64,000 bases of DNA. Origin: Phocaeicola faecalis. Its GTDB lineage: Bacteria > Bacteroidota > Bacteroidia > Bacteroidales > Bacteroidaceae. Position numbers and translations under genes: made by a program. The notes beneath the pieces are model-generated. The model saw only the letters and a program-made list of their open reading frames with translations, had not been told where the DNA came from and made no database searches. Location of the stretch: NCBI RefSeq assembly GCF_021730445.1, contig NZ_JADNRM010000003.1, positions 1 to 64,000 on the forward strand, written 5' to 3'. The stretch's first letter is position 1, and the number at the start of each line of letters is the position of its first letter. Shown piece by piece: positions 26,295-34,043 of this stretch.

Positions 26295-26681
26295 ATGCTA
26301 TATTATTTTAGAAGATATCCGTTATCCTTGGTGATTATGGCAGTTATCTTTTACTTATCCTTTTTCACTCCACCAAAGACTGATTTGGAGGAGATTCCCA
26401 ACATTGACAAATTAGTTCATGTCTGTATGTACGGAGGGCTTTGCTGCATTTTGTGGTTCGAATATTTAAGAACCCACAAAATGATAAACTGGACTCATAT
26501 GATATGGGGAGGCATCATTGCACCGATAGCCATGAGTGGATGCATAGAACTGATGCAAGCTTACCTCACGACCAACAGAAGCGGAGATTGGCTTGATTTT
26601 CTAGCTAATAGCACAGGAGTACTGTTAGCCGTCTTGTTTGGATATTATGTGATTCGCCCGTTTTTGTGGCGCAAATTCTAA
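26295..26681 (+). CDS. VanZ-like membrane protein
   Basis: The 128-aa protein has four hydrophobic helices (about 10-24, 44-58, 68-85, 103-120) and the conserved VanZ pattern: FYLSFFTPP, NIDKLVHVCMYGGL and SGCIELMQAYLTTNRSGDWLDFLANSTG. In enterococci VanZ gives low-level teicoplanin resistance, but most family members have no known function. The acidic GDWLDFLAN motif is intact. It sits alone, divergent from the NSS gene and convergent with the ECF sigma gene. Confidence 0.85.
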   Translation: MLYYFRRYPLSLVIMAVIFYLSFFTPPKTDLEEIPNIDKLVHVCMYGGLCCILWFEYLRTHKMINWTHMIWGGIIAPIAMSGCIELMQAYLTTNRSGDWLDFLANSTGVLLAVLFGYYVIRPFLWRKF

Positions 26682-26682
26682 A

Positions 26683-26717
26683 AAGAAACGCCGGCGATTC
26701 TTCACGAACAGCCGGCG
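26683..26717 (-). terminator. terminator of the ECF sigma gene
   Basis: CGCCGGC (26689-26695) pairs with GCCGGCG (26711-26717). On the minus strand the hairpin is followed by TTTCTTTTT. It lies 45 bp past the sigma stop and just after the convergent VanZ stop. Confidence 0.8.
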
Positions 26718-26761
26718 CAATGATAAAAGTCAAAGTTATATAATAAAGATAGAGAGTCAAC

Positions 26762-27265
26762 TTAACGGAAATCCTTCAATTCATTCTGCAATCTTTGGCG
26801 TGTGAAGAAAATGCGACTCTTTACGGTTCCCAATGGTAACCCAAGTTTCTCTGCAATTTCTCTATATTTAAAGCCTGATACATACATAGCGAAAGGTATA
26901 CGATAATCCTTTGGCAAAGCATTGACTATACGGTGGATTTCCTTCAAATCATAAGCACCTTCGGTAGAATCGAATCCACTTTCTTGCGAAAGGTTCAAGT
27001 GGAACAGATTATCTGTCTGGTCGACAAATGTCTGATCGCGCACGGTCTTACGATAATTATTAATAAATATATTGCGCATGATGGTATACATCCATCCTTT
27101 AAAGTTTGTATCGGGAGTAAATTTCTCCTCATTATCTAATGCCTTCAATGATGTTTCCTGCAACAGGTCATTTGCTTCTTCTCTGTCAGCTGTCAGTTTA
27201 AATGCAAAACGGAATAATTCCGATTGAACATTCAATAAATGCTGTGTAAAGTCGACTGTCTTCAT
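26762..27265 (-). CDS. ECF-family sigma factor without adjacent anti-sigma
   Basis: The 167-aa sigma factor has region 2 (about 10-80, ELFRFAFKLTADREEANDLLQETSLKA with the strand-opening KGWMYTIMRNIFINNYRK) and region 4 (about 110-160, KDYRIPFAMYVSGFKYREIAEKLGLPLGTVKSRI). Unlike the sigma at 9.4-10.0 kb, no FecR or anti-sigma follows; the next gene upstream on the same strand is an outer-membrane barrel protein with its own terminator. It resembles the stand-alone envelope or oxidative-stress ECFs of Bacteroidetes, but the signal is unknown. Confidence 0.93.
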   Translation of the reverse strand: MKTVDFTQHLLNVQSELFRFAFKLTADREEANDLLQETSLKALDNEEKFTPDTNFKGWMYTIMRNIFINNYRKTVRDQTFVDQTDNLFHLNLSQESGFDSTEGAYDLKEIHRIVNALPKDYRIPFAMYVSGFKYREIAEKLGLPLGTVKSRIFFTRQRLQNELKDFR

Positions 27266-27362
27266 AACGTTTTATTTTTAAGTTGTTATTTTCTGTTTTT
27301 AATTTCTGCTGCAATATTAACGACTTCTTGTAAAAGGGATGACAGAAAAACTAACAACAAAA

Positions 27363-27396
27363 GGGGCAAAAACTGCCAAGTAACAGTTTTTACCCC
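27363..27396 (-). terminator. terminator after the outer-membrane receptor
   Basis: A 13-bp stem with one mismatch (27363-27375 with 27384-27396) is followed on the minus strand by TTTTGTT. It lies 38 bp beyond the receptor stop codon. Confidence 0.8.
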
Positions 27397-27433
27397 CTAA
27401 TATAACAGTTAACAGGTGGTTGGAGATTAACTT

Positions 27434-29929
27434 TTATGCACCTCCTTGACCGCCGCCAGTCGTACCGGAGCCGCTTCCACCACCCTTCAAGTCATCATTA
27501 TTAATACTACGAGCCGCCTTTTTCACCTGAGCTTTCAATTCACCAAATCTCCAACTGATATTGATTCCGTAATAACGGTTAGGAGATTTACTCTTGCTCC
27601 ATGAAGTAAAAGTAGAAGTCGTAGTAGAATTATCATACGTATTATATTTGCTAAAGATATTAGACGCATTCATAGAAACCGTCAGGCGTTTCTCTTTCAA
27701 GAAAGAACGACTCAGACTAAATCCATAATAGGTAAAAGAGGAGCCCTTGCCTTGCAATGAAATATAGGGAGTACCTCCACCACCATACACGCTAAAACGA
27801 ATATCCCACGGCAATGTCTGTTGTGCATTACCAAAGAAGTTACCTTGATAACCGTGATTACGGGCTGTGAATTCTTCATTATCGCTCTTATAATCGGAGT
27901 AAGAACCACTGGCATTGATAGAAATTCTTGTCTTCGAACCCGGATTCCAGTTCATCCACAACGAAAGGCGTGTGCGGTTGGTATGACCGATATTGCCATA
28001 AGTATTATTCTGTACGCCGTTCTCCATAAATGAATAGCGCTCAATACCATTATTTACAAACGAATAATTCAAACTTAAGTTCATATTAAACTTCTGCGAG
28101 AAAGAACTGTAAGTCATTCCCACAGAATGAGATTTCTCACTGTCCAAATCAGGATTACCATAGCTGACGCTTGTCGGGTTACTTGTATCTCTAAACGGAT
28201 TCAAATACCAGATACTCGGACGGCTGATTCGCATATTATAATTGGCACGAATGGTTTTGGTAGGTGCAAGCTGATAAGTAAAGCTTGCCGAAGGAACCAA
28301 ATCATCGAAATTACTGTCGAAATTCCTGTCAGGCATATACTTATATTCTACATCCATAATAGTATGTTCGAAACGTACGCCTGCCTTACCGCCAAACTTA
28401 CCCAATTTCAACTGATAATCAGCATATGCAGCCAAGATATCCTGATCTTGATTAAACTTACTGGTCAAATCATTATCCGGCTGATAGATATTGTTGTCAT
28501 CAGCTTTGAAATACTTACTGTCACTCTGATTTCTACGCAAAATGTACTTAACACCGGCATCTATCTGATGCTGCTTGGTAATCGGATTGGTATAGTCAAG
28601 CTGGAAAGTGTGTTCATCGGTACGGGCATCATTGTCATAATGCTGGTCTCTCAAATAGTCCATGCTGTAAGGATAGTCCTTCACGTCTTCATATTCCGTA
28701 TAAGCTTCGCTATTATCGGGAGAACCGTTATAACGGTATGAGAAAGTCAGATATTCGCCTTTTTTCTTAAAAGAACGCTGATAGTCGAAATTGAAGCCCA
28801 GGCTAGCCCATTCCGACTCATTGCGGCTCAACGTATTATAACTGTAGGCATGTTCCCTTTGGGCATTCAGCATATTTGTACTTCCTCTACCATTGTTTTT
28901 AAACTTACCTCCAAACATATTCATAGAGAAAGTAATAAGATTCAGAGTATCAATCTCATAACTACCTTCCATACTGCCATATTGGAAATTACCTTTGTGC
29001 TTGGAAGAACTTTCCGAACTCAAATACTTATAGTCATCCGAAGTGAAGTCTTCACGACCACTCGCACTATAAGAACGCGGACTGGTATTATGATTATAAG
29101 CATAATTTCCGGTAACGGTGAATTTACCTATCTGAACCGTTCCATATCCGCTGGCATTATAACCGCGATTGCTGACACCACCATTCAGCGTAACCGTATA
29201 ACCTTCCATTCCGCCACCGGTAGTAATGATATTCAAGATACCACCGACACCTTCCGCATCATATTTTGCGCCCGGGTCAGTAATTACTTCGATAGACTTG
29301 ACAGAGTTAGCCGGCAAACTCTTCAATACTTCAGTGGGATTATTACTCATCATACTATTCGGCTTACCGTTTACATGCACTTTAAAGTTGCTGCTTCCGT
29401 TCACCTGAATTTTATCTTCTCCGTCTACAGTCACCAGAGGTACTTTGCGGAGCATTTCGAGGGTAGAATTCGTTTTTGAATCCGGGTCATCTTCAATGCT
29501 ATAAGTAACCTTATCGATTTCGGCTTTCACAAGTGGTTTCTGAGCGACCACTTCCACCCCTTTCAGCATTTCGGTTGCTTCCGCCATCTGAACCTGACCT
29601 AAGTCGGCTACTTTTTTTGTATCAGACACTGTGAATTCTTTCTGTACCGTCCGCTTGCCGACAGAAGAAAAACTAATCAGGTAAGTACCCGGAGAAACGA
29701 GACGTTCACTAAACTTTCCATTCGTGTCTGTCACAGCCAATTTTACCGGTTTGGCCGGATTGCTCTTCAATGAAATACGAATGGTTGAATAAGGTTCTCC
29801 TTCATTTGATAAAGAATCTACTAAAACTCCTTTTACTGAGAACTGCCCTTGAGGACTTTTTTGAGCGTTTGCATTAAATGTCACACTGACCAAGAGCATG
29901 ATAAAGATGCATAGAATATTGTCTTTCAT
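27434..29929 (-). CDS. TonB-dependent receptor / outer-membrane beta-barrel family protein
   Basis: The 831-aa outer-membrane protein has a signal peptide (1-22, ending NANAQ) and a carboxypeptidase regulatory-like beta-sandwich (about 30-115, with GVLVDSLSNEGEPY and DTNGKFSERLVSPGTYLISF). The plug carries EMLRKVPLVTVDGEDKIQVNG and DPGAKYDAEGVGGILNIIT (about 220-240), and the long barrel is of the OMP_b-brl_3 type. The C-terminus ends in an odd glycine-rich tail (GGGSGSGTTGGGQGGA) after the last barrel strand. No SusD partner is adjacent, so this is not a SusCD glycan pair. Ligand unknown. It is monocistronic, with a TATATTTG box upstream and a terminator downstream. Confidence 0.9.
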   Translation of the reverse strand: MKDNILCIFIMLLVSVTFNANAQKSPQGQFSVKGVLVDSLSNEGEPYSTIRISLKSNPAKPVKLAVTDTNGKFSERLVSPGTYLISFSSVGKRTVQKEFTVSDTKKVADLGQVQMAEATEMLKGVEVVAQKPLVKAEIDKVTYSIEDDPDSKTNSTLEMLRKVPLVTVDGEDKIQVNGSSNFKVHVNGKPNSMMSNNPTEVLKSLPANSVKSIEVITDPGAKYDAEGVGGILNIITTGGGMEGYTVTLNGGVSNRGYNASGYGTVQIGKFTVTGNYAYNHNTSPRSYSASGREDFTSDDYKYLSSESSSKHKGNFQYGSMEGSYEIDTLNLITFSMNMFGGKFKNNGRGSTNMLNAQREHAYSYNTLSRNESEWASLGFNFDYQRSFKKKGEYLTFSYRYNGSPDNSEAYTEYEDVKDYPYSMDYLRDQHYDNDARTDEHTFQLDYTNPITKQHQIDAGVKYILRRNQSDSKYFKADDNNIYQPDNDLTSKFNQDQDILAAYADYQLKLGKFGGKAGVRFEHTIMDVEYKYMPDRNFDSNFDDLVPSASFTYQLAPTKTIRANYNMRISRPSIWYLNPFRDTSNPTSVSYGNPDLDSEKSHSVGMTYSSFSQKFNMNLSLNYSFVNNGIERYSFMENGVQNNTYGNIGHTNRTRLSLWMNWNPGSKTRISINASGSYSDYKSDNEEFTARNHGYQGNFFGNAQQTLPWDIRFSVYGGGGTPYISLQGKGSSFTYYGFSLSRSFLKEKRLTVSMNASNIFSKYNTYDNSTTTSTFTSWSKSKSPNRYYGINISWRFGELKAQVKKAARSINNDDLKGGGSGSGTTGGGQGGA

Positions 29930-29954
29930 ATATTAAAAAAGTGTTTGTTTGGTG

Positions 29955-29962
29955 CAAATATA
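29955..29962 (-). promoter_or_regulatory. -7 box of the outer-membrane receptor gene
   Basis: On the minus strand this reads TATATTTG, a consensus -7 element, 26 bp before the start codon. The -33 element is not clear. Confidence 0.55.
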
Positions 29963-30004
29963 GGCAAACTATAATATGTAGTTACTTTTATTGCGTTAAA
30001 TAAA

Positions 30005-30484
30005 CTATAATATTTTCCATCTACAAAATGGGTCTTTCATAAGAAATGAGTTATAATAACGGACATCCCCAGTCACTTCTTTCCCGATGAAATGAGGCTT
30101 TTCATACGATTCGTTCTCATATTCCAATTCTACTTCTGCAACAACAAGCCCCTCATTATCACCATAAAATTCATCTACCTCAAATGTATGCTTTCCGCTT
30201 TTTACCAGATAACGAGTCTTGTCTATCACTCCCGGTTCACACAGTTTCATCAATTCCTCTGCTTCTTGCAGGGATATTTCTTTCTCCCATTCATATCGGC
30301 TGGTACCAGAGGCATTAGAAGCCCCCTTTATAGTAAGATATCCCTTATCGCCCCGGATACGAACACGCACCGTACGTCCGCGGGCACTACAAATGTATCC
30401 TTGCATAATGCGGCTTTGAGAGTACGCTTCCTGCTTATAACTATCATCAATAACTAAAAATTTTCGTTCTATTTCCTGTGCCAT
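30005..30484 (-). CDS. CYTH-domain protein (inorganic triphosphatase-like)
   Basis: The 159-aa protein is a single CYTH domain, a tunnel fold that binds triphosphates and divalent metal. The start EIERKFLVIDD (4-14) is the diagnostic ExExK motif. Further conserved charged strands are RTVRVRIRGDKGYLTIKG, SRYEWEKEI, DKTRYLV, EVDEFYGDNEGLVVAEVELE. Bacterial members of this size usually hydrolyse inorganic tripolyphosphate; a cyclase role is unlikely. It sits 20-30 bp after a terminator-like hairpin and downstream of the 43-aa membrane protein on the same strand. Confidence 0.9.
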   Translation of the reverse strand: MAQEIERKFLVIDDSYKQEAYSQSRIMQGYICSARGRTVRVRIRGDKGYLTIKGASNASGTSRYEWEKEISLQEAEELMKLCEPGVIDKTRYLVKSGKHTFEVDEFYGDNEGLVVAEVELEYENESYEKPHFIGKEVTGDVRYYNSFLMKDPFCRWKIL

Positions 30485-30510
30485 CTTATTTTCAGATTAA
30501 CATAATAAAA

Positions 30511-30541
30511 AAGTCCTGCACGGATTTTTCCGGCAGGACTT
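30511..30541 (-). terminator. terminator between the 43-aa protein gene and CYTH gene
   Basis: AAGTCCTGC (30511-30519) pairs with GCAGGACTT (30533-30541), with an inner CGGA/TCCG helix, and a TTTTTT tail on the minus strand. It may attenuate rather than end transcription, since the CYTH gene starts just 27 bp further on. Confidence 0.75.
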
Positions 30542-30559
30542 CACTTATTTCTTGCGGCC

Positions 30560-30691
30560 TTATCCATAAACAGCATAGCCCACCATAGTAATCAGAGCCA
30601 ATACTATCAAACCAATAAATATGCCTTTTACTACTTTGTTTGCTTTCTCCTCTTCACGCTTGCTATGATTAGCTTTCTTATTCTTTCCCAT
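30560..30691 (-). CDS. 43-residue single-pass membrane protein
   Basis: A short frame starts with MGKNKKANHSKREEEKANK, a highly basic, hydrophilic stretch. It continues into one transmembrane helix (about 23-40: GIFIGLIVLALITMVGYAV) and ends YG-stop. Basic inside and hydrophobic outside gives a clear N-in topology. It is followed by its own terminator at 30511-30541, which supports transcription of this short gene, and it lies 88 bp downstream of prfB on the same strand. Function unknown. Confidence 0.7.
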   Translation of the reverse strand: MGKNKKANHSKREEEKANKVVKGIFIGLIVLALITMVGYAVYG

Positions 30692-30779
30692 AAGTATTTT
30701 ATTTTAAGGTTAAACTTTCTCTTTTGAAGTCTTCAAAAGTACAAAGTTTCCGGGAGAAAACAAATAATTTACTTACTTT

Positions 30780-31898
30780 TTACACATTCTCCGATCCCGA
30801 GAACTCCATGAGGTACGCTTTAATAAAGTCGTCAATTTTTCCATCCATCACACCATTTACATCCGATGTCTGATAATTGGTACGGTGGTCTTTCACACGA
30901 CGGTCATCAAACACATAGCTTCTAATCTGTGACCCCCACTCTATCTTCTTCTTTCCGGCTTCTACCTTGGCCTGCTCTTCCATGCGATGCTGCAGCTCCT
31001 TATCATAAAGAATAGAGCGCAACTGACGCATTGCATTCTCCTTATTCTTCGGCTGGTCACGAGTCTCGGTATTTTCAATCAAGATTTCTTCTTCTTCGCC
31101 CGTATAAGGATCTTTATACTGATAACGCAAACGTACACCGGATTCTACCTTATTTACGTTCTGTCCGCCGGCTCCACCACTTCGGAAGGTATCCCAACTC
31201 ATACGTGCCGGTTCAATATTTACCTCAATACTGTCATCCACCAACGGAGTCACAAATACAGAAGCGAAAGATGTCATACGTTTACCCTGAGCATTATAAG
31301 GAGAAACACGCACCAAACGATGCACACCATTCTCACCCTTTAGATAACCATAAGCAAAACTGCCTTCAATGTTCATAGTCACAGCCTTGATACCGGCCTC
31401 ATCCCCTTCCTGAAGATTGGCAATACTTAATTTATAACCATTTGTCTCGGCCCAACGCATATACATACGCATCAACATGGATGCCCAGTCCTGACTTTCG
31501 GTGCCTCCGGCTCCCGAATTGATTTTCAGGACACAATCCATCTGATCGGCTTCCTGACGAAGCATATTTTTCAACTCCAAAGATTCTACAGCAGTGATTG
31601 CTTTAGAATAAGCGGCATCCACTTCTTCCTCGGTCACCAAGTCATCTTTAAAGAAATCAAAAGACAATTCCAATTCGTCCGACAAAGTCTTTACCTCACG
31701 ATATCCGTCAATCCATTTCTGAATCTCTTTTACTTTCTTCATTTGTGCCTCAGCTTTCTTGGCATCATCCCAAAATCCGGGCGCTTGTGTACGCAGCTGT
31801 TCTTCTTCCACCTGAACCAGTTTATTCTCAATGTCCAAGTATCTTTCGAGGGCAGCGGTACGTTCTTTTACGTCTTTCAGTTGCTCTATTGTTATCAT
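30780..31898 (-). CDS. prfB: peptide chain release factor 2, no programmed frameshift
   Basis: The 372-aa release factor recognises UGA and UAA and triggers peptide release on the ribosome. The GGQ motif is at 244-246 in SGGAGGQNVNKVESG. The stop-codon-reading tripeptide region reads SPY (199-201) where the E. coli protein has SPF. I take the ATG at 31898, which starts MITIEQLKDV; an upstream in-frame extension covers the promoter. Residues YLD (20-22) occupy the place of the E. coli frameshift site, but the codons are TAC TTG GAC with no in-frame TGA, so autoregulatory frameshifting is absent. A TATCTTTG -7 box lies at 31924-31931. Confidence 0.95.
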   Translation of the reverse strand: MITIEQLKDVKERTAALERYLDIENKLVQVEEEQLRTQAPGFWDDAKKAEAQMKKVKEIQKWIDGYREVKTLSDELELSFDFFKDDLVTEEEVDAAYSKAITAVESLELKNMLRQEADQMDCVLKINSGAGGTESQDWASMLMRMYMRWAETNGYKLSIANLQEGDEAGIKAVTMNIEGSFAYGYLKGENGVHRLVRVSPYNAQGKRMTSFASVFVTPLVDDSIEVNIEPARMSWDTFRSGGAGGQNVNKVESGVRLRYQYKDPYTGEEEEILIENTETRDQPKNKENAMRQLRSILYDKELQHRMEEQAKVEAGKKKIEWGSQIRSYVFDDRRVKDHRTNYQTSDVNGVMDGKIDDFIKAYLMEFSGSENV

Positions 31899-31937
31899 TT
31901 TGAGGATTTTTTCTTTTAAGTTGCAAAGATATAACAA

Positions 31938-32010
31938 TTTAGGCACCGATTACACGGATTTCACTGTTTTTAATGAAAGAACAATGCATTCCGTACAATC
32001 CGTGCCTAAA
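31938..32010. repeat. 73-bp imperfect palindrome between prfB and the acyl-CoA ligase gene
   Basis: The arms 31938-31966 and 31982-32010 are inverted copies with about six mismatches, built on TTTAGGCACnGATT and ACGGA. It lies just upstream of the prfB -7 box and so overlaps the -33 region. Elements with this sequence are frequent between Bacteroides genes, from memory. Confidence 0.75.
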
Positions 32011-32030
32011 ATACAGGTGAATCAAATTCT

Positions 32031-33836
32031 TTATTCTTCGTACATCTTCTCTATTTCGGCAGCATAATTCTTATTCAACACATTACGCTTAATCTTCAAC
32101 GTATTAGTCAGTTCGCCGCGTTCCATACTAAAAGGATGAGGCAACAAGGTGAAACGTTTAATTTGTTCATAATGTGCAAATTGCTGTTGAAGCGTATCAA
32201 TCCGTTCCTTAAACAAATCGATAATCTGTCGATTCTGCAGCAGTTCTTCCATAGAAGCATACTTGATGCCTTTCTTTTCGGCATAATCCTTCACCAGTTT
32301 ATATTCCGGGATGATTAAAGCCGAAACAAACTTGCGTTCATCTGCTATAATAGAAATCTGATCGATATAACGGTCTACCACCAACTTAGCTTCGATGGCT
32401 TGAGGAGCGATATATTTTCCGTTTGAGGTCTTAAACAAATCCTTGATACGTTCGGTCAGGAACAAATGTCCGTCTTTGATATAACCGGCATCACCGGTAT
32501 GGAACCATCCGTCTTCGGTAAAGGCAGCTTTTGTTGCCGCTTCTTTCTTATAATACCCATGCGTAATGCCGACACCGCGGAGCAATATCTCATTATTTTC
32601 GCCGATTTTCACTTCCACATGCGGCATAATACGTCCTACGGAACCTACCACATGATCAAAGTCATTTTCACAAGACACGGTTGCAGTTGACTCGGTCAAT
32701 CCATATCCCGCTACCATATTAATACCTACCGACAATATAAATTCCTGAACAGCAGGTGGAATGGCTGCCCCAGCAGTCGGAAAGAAACGACCATTCTCAA
32801 TACCGATAGTTTTCTTCAACAAGCTATAAATGGTCTTCTCATAAAATTTATATTTCATGTGAAGCAAGGCCGGAGGTGTAAGTCCCTTACATACATATTC
32901 TATATTATGCTCACGGCCCACTTTCAATGCATCCAGCATTAGTTTCTTCTTCAGCCCGGTTGTCTCATTGATTTTCTCCTGAACCCCAGAATACACTTTC
33001 TCCCAAAAACGAGGAACACTGCACATGGCCGTCGGGCGAATCTCCTTGATGGTCTTCTGAATATCCACCGGACGCAAATTGACAGCCAACTGGCATCCCA
33101 TTGAAATACACCAATAACTCCAGGCACGCTCAAACACATGAGTAAAAGGTAGGAAATTCATCACCACTTCTTGATCACTCAATTGCGGGAAACGTTCATT
33201 GTGTGCTTTGATAGCTCCTTCATAACAAGAATGATGCAACATCACTCCCTTACTGTCGCCAGTCGTTCCACTGGTATAAAGGATATTGGCAATATCCCCA
33301 TTGCCCGATTCGGCAATACGTTTGTCCACTTCCGCCTGATGCTGATGAGCTTTGCCCAACTTCAGGAATTCGTCAAAGTAAATCGAGGAAGTGTCACGTT
33401 CGTCGCGTTTCACATCCTTATCAAAAATAATAATCTGCTTCAACTGTGTGCCAAGCGACATCACCCGAAAAGCCACATCATACTGTAACTGTTCGCCTAC
33501 AAAAAGATAATGTATATCCGCATCACCCAGCATATAAAGCACTTGGGCTTCCGAACTTGTGGCATAAAAAGGAATAGTTACTGCACGAACGCCAAAGGCA
33601 CCAAAATCCACATAAAGACATTCGGGCTTATTTTGAGAAAAGACACCAATATTTTCTTGTACCCCCACACCTAACTCAAGAAGTGCGTTGGAAGTCGTTG
33701 TCACCGTTTCGGCAAACTGCTTCCATGAAACTGGAATCCAAGTTTCAGTGTCATAATCACGATATTTCAGGGCTACACGGTCGCCATATTTCTCAGCCTG
33801 ACGTTGAATCAGGACAGATAATTGGGAATTGCTCAT
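32031..33836 (-). CDS. long-chain fatty acid-CoA ligase (AMP-binding)
   Basis: The 601-aa adenylate-forming enzyme activates fatty acids to acyl-CoA. The ATP-binding P-loop ILYTSGTTGDSKGVML is near residue 185-200, with GYGLTESTATVSC near 380 as the acyl-adenylate motif, GWFHTGDAGYI and LTERIKDLFKTSNGKYIAPQ near 450-480. The domain order and length match the FadD/LACS family. It is on the minus strand upstream of prfB; the palindrome at 31938-32010 separates them. A TAACTTTG box on the minus strand at 33860-33867 is its likely promoter. Confidence 0.93.
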   Translation of the reverse strand: MSNSQLSVLIQRQAEKYGDRVALKYRDYDTETWIPVSWKQFAETVTTTSNALLELGVGVQENIGVFSQNKPECLYVDFGAFGVRAVTIPFYATSSEAQVLYMLGDADIHYLFVGEQLQYDVAFRVMSLGTQLKQIIIFDKDVKRDERDTSSIYFDEFLKLGKAHQHQAEVDKRIAESGNGDIANILYTSGTTGDSKGVMLHHSCYEGAIKAHNERFPQLSDQEVVMNFLPFTHVFERAWSYWCISMGCQLAVNLRPVDIQKTIKEIRPTAMCSVPRFWEKVYSGVQEKINETTGLKKKLMLDALKVGREHNIEYVCKGLTPPALLHMKYKFYEKTIYSLLKKTIGIENGRFFPTAGAAIPPAVQEFILSVGINMVAGYGLTESTATVSCENDFDHVVGSVGRIMPHVEVKIGENNEILLRGVGITHGYYKKEAATKAAFTEDGWFHTGDAGYIKDGHLFLTERIKDLFKTSNGKYIAPQAIEAKLVVDRYIDQISIIADERKFVSALIIPEYKLVKDYAEKKGIKYASMEELLQNRQIIDLFKERIDTLQQQFAHYEQIKRFTLLPHPFSMERGELTNTLKIKRNVLNKNYAAEIEKMYEE

Positions 33837-33859
33837 TATAAATTATTTTAAATACGTGG

Positions 33860-33867
33860 CAAAGTTA
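33860..33867 (-). promoter_or_regulatory. -7 box of the acyl-CoA ligase gene
   Basis: The minus strand reads TAACTTTG here, 24 bp before the start codon. No clear -33 element. Confidence 0.5.
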
Positions 33868-34011
33868 TCGTTTAATTTGGAATTATCCATCATAAATAGG
33901 TATTAATTTTACCAACCAGTCAAAGAGTTACAAGAATCCCATCTTTAAAATTAGTTGCATACATAACTTAATTATCGTCACTTCCAAGCATACTTTACCG
34001 GGCAAAAATCG

Positions 34012-34019
34012 TATCTTTG
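34012..34019 (+). promoter_or_regulatory. -7 box of the M20 deacylase gene
   Basis: TATCTTTG, a consensus -7 box, lies 25 bp before the ATG at 34044. The upstream element is weak. The rest of 33868-34011 shows nothing recognisable. Confidence 0.6.
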
Positions 34020-34043
34020 CCCCACAATAATTATAAAATCTAT

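Noticed and set aside
28127-28741. Long plus-strand frame of about 200 codons
   Set aside because: It is antisense to the well-supported outer-membrane receptor gene; similar antisense frames arise from codon bias.
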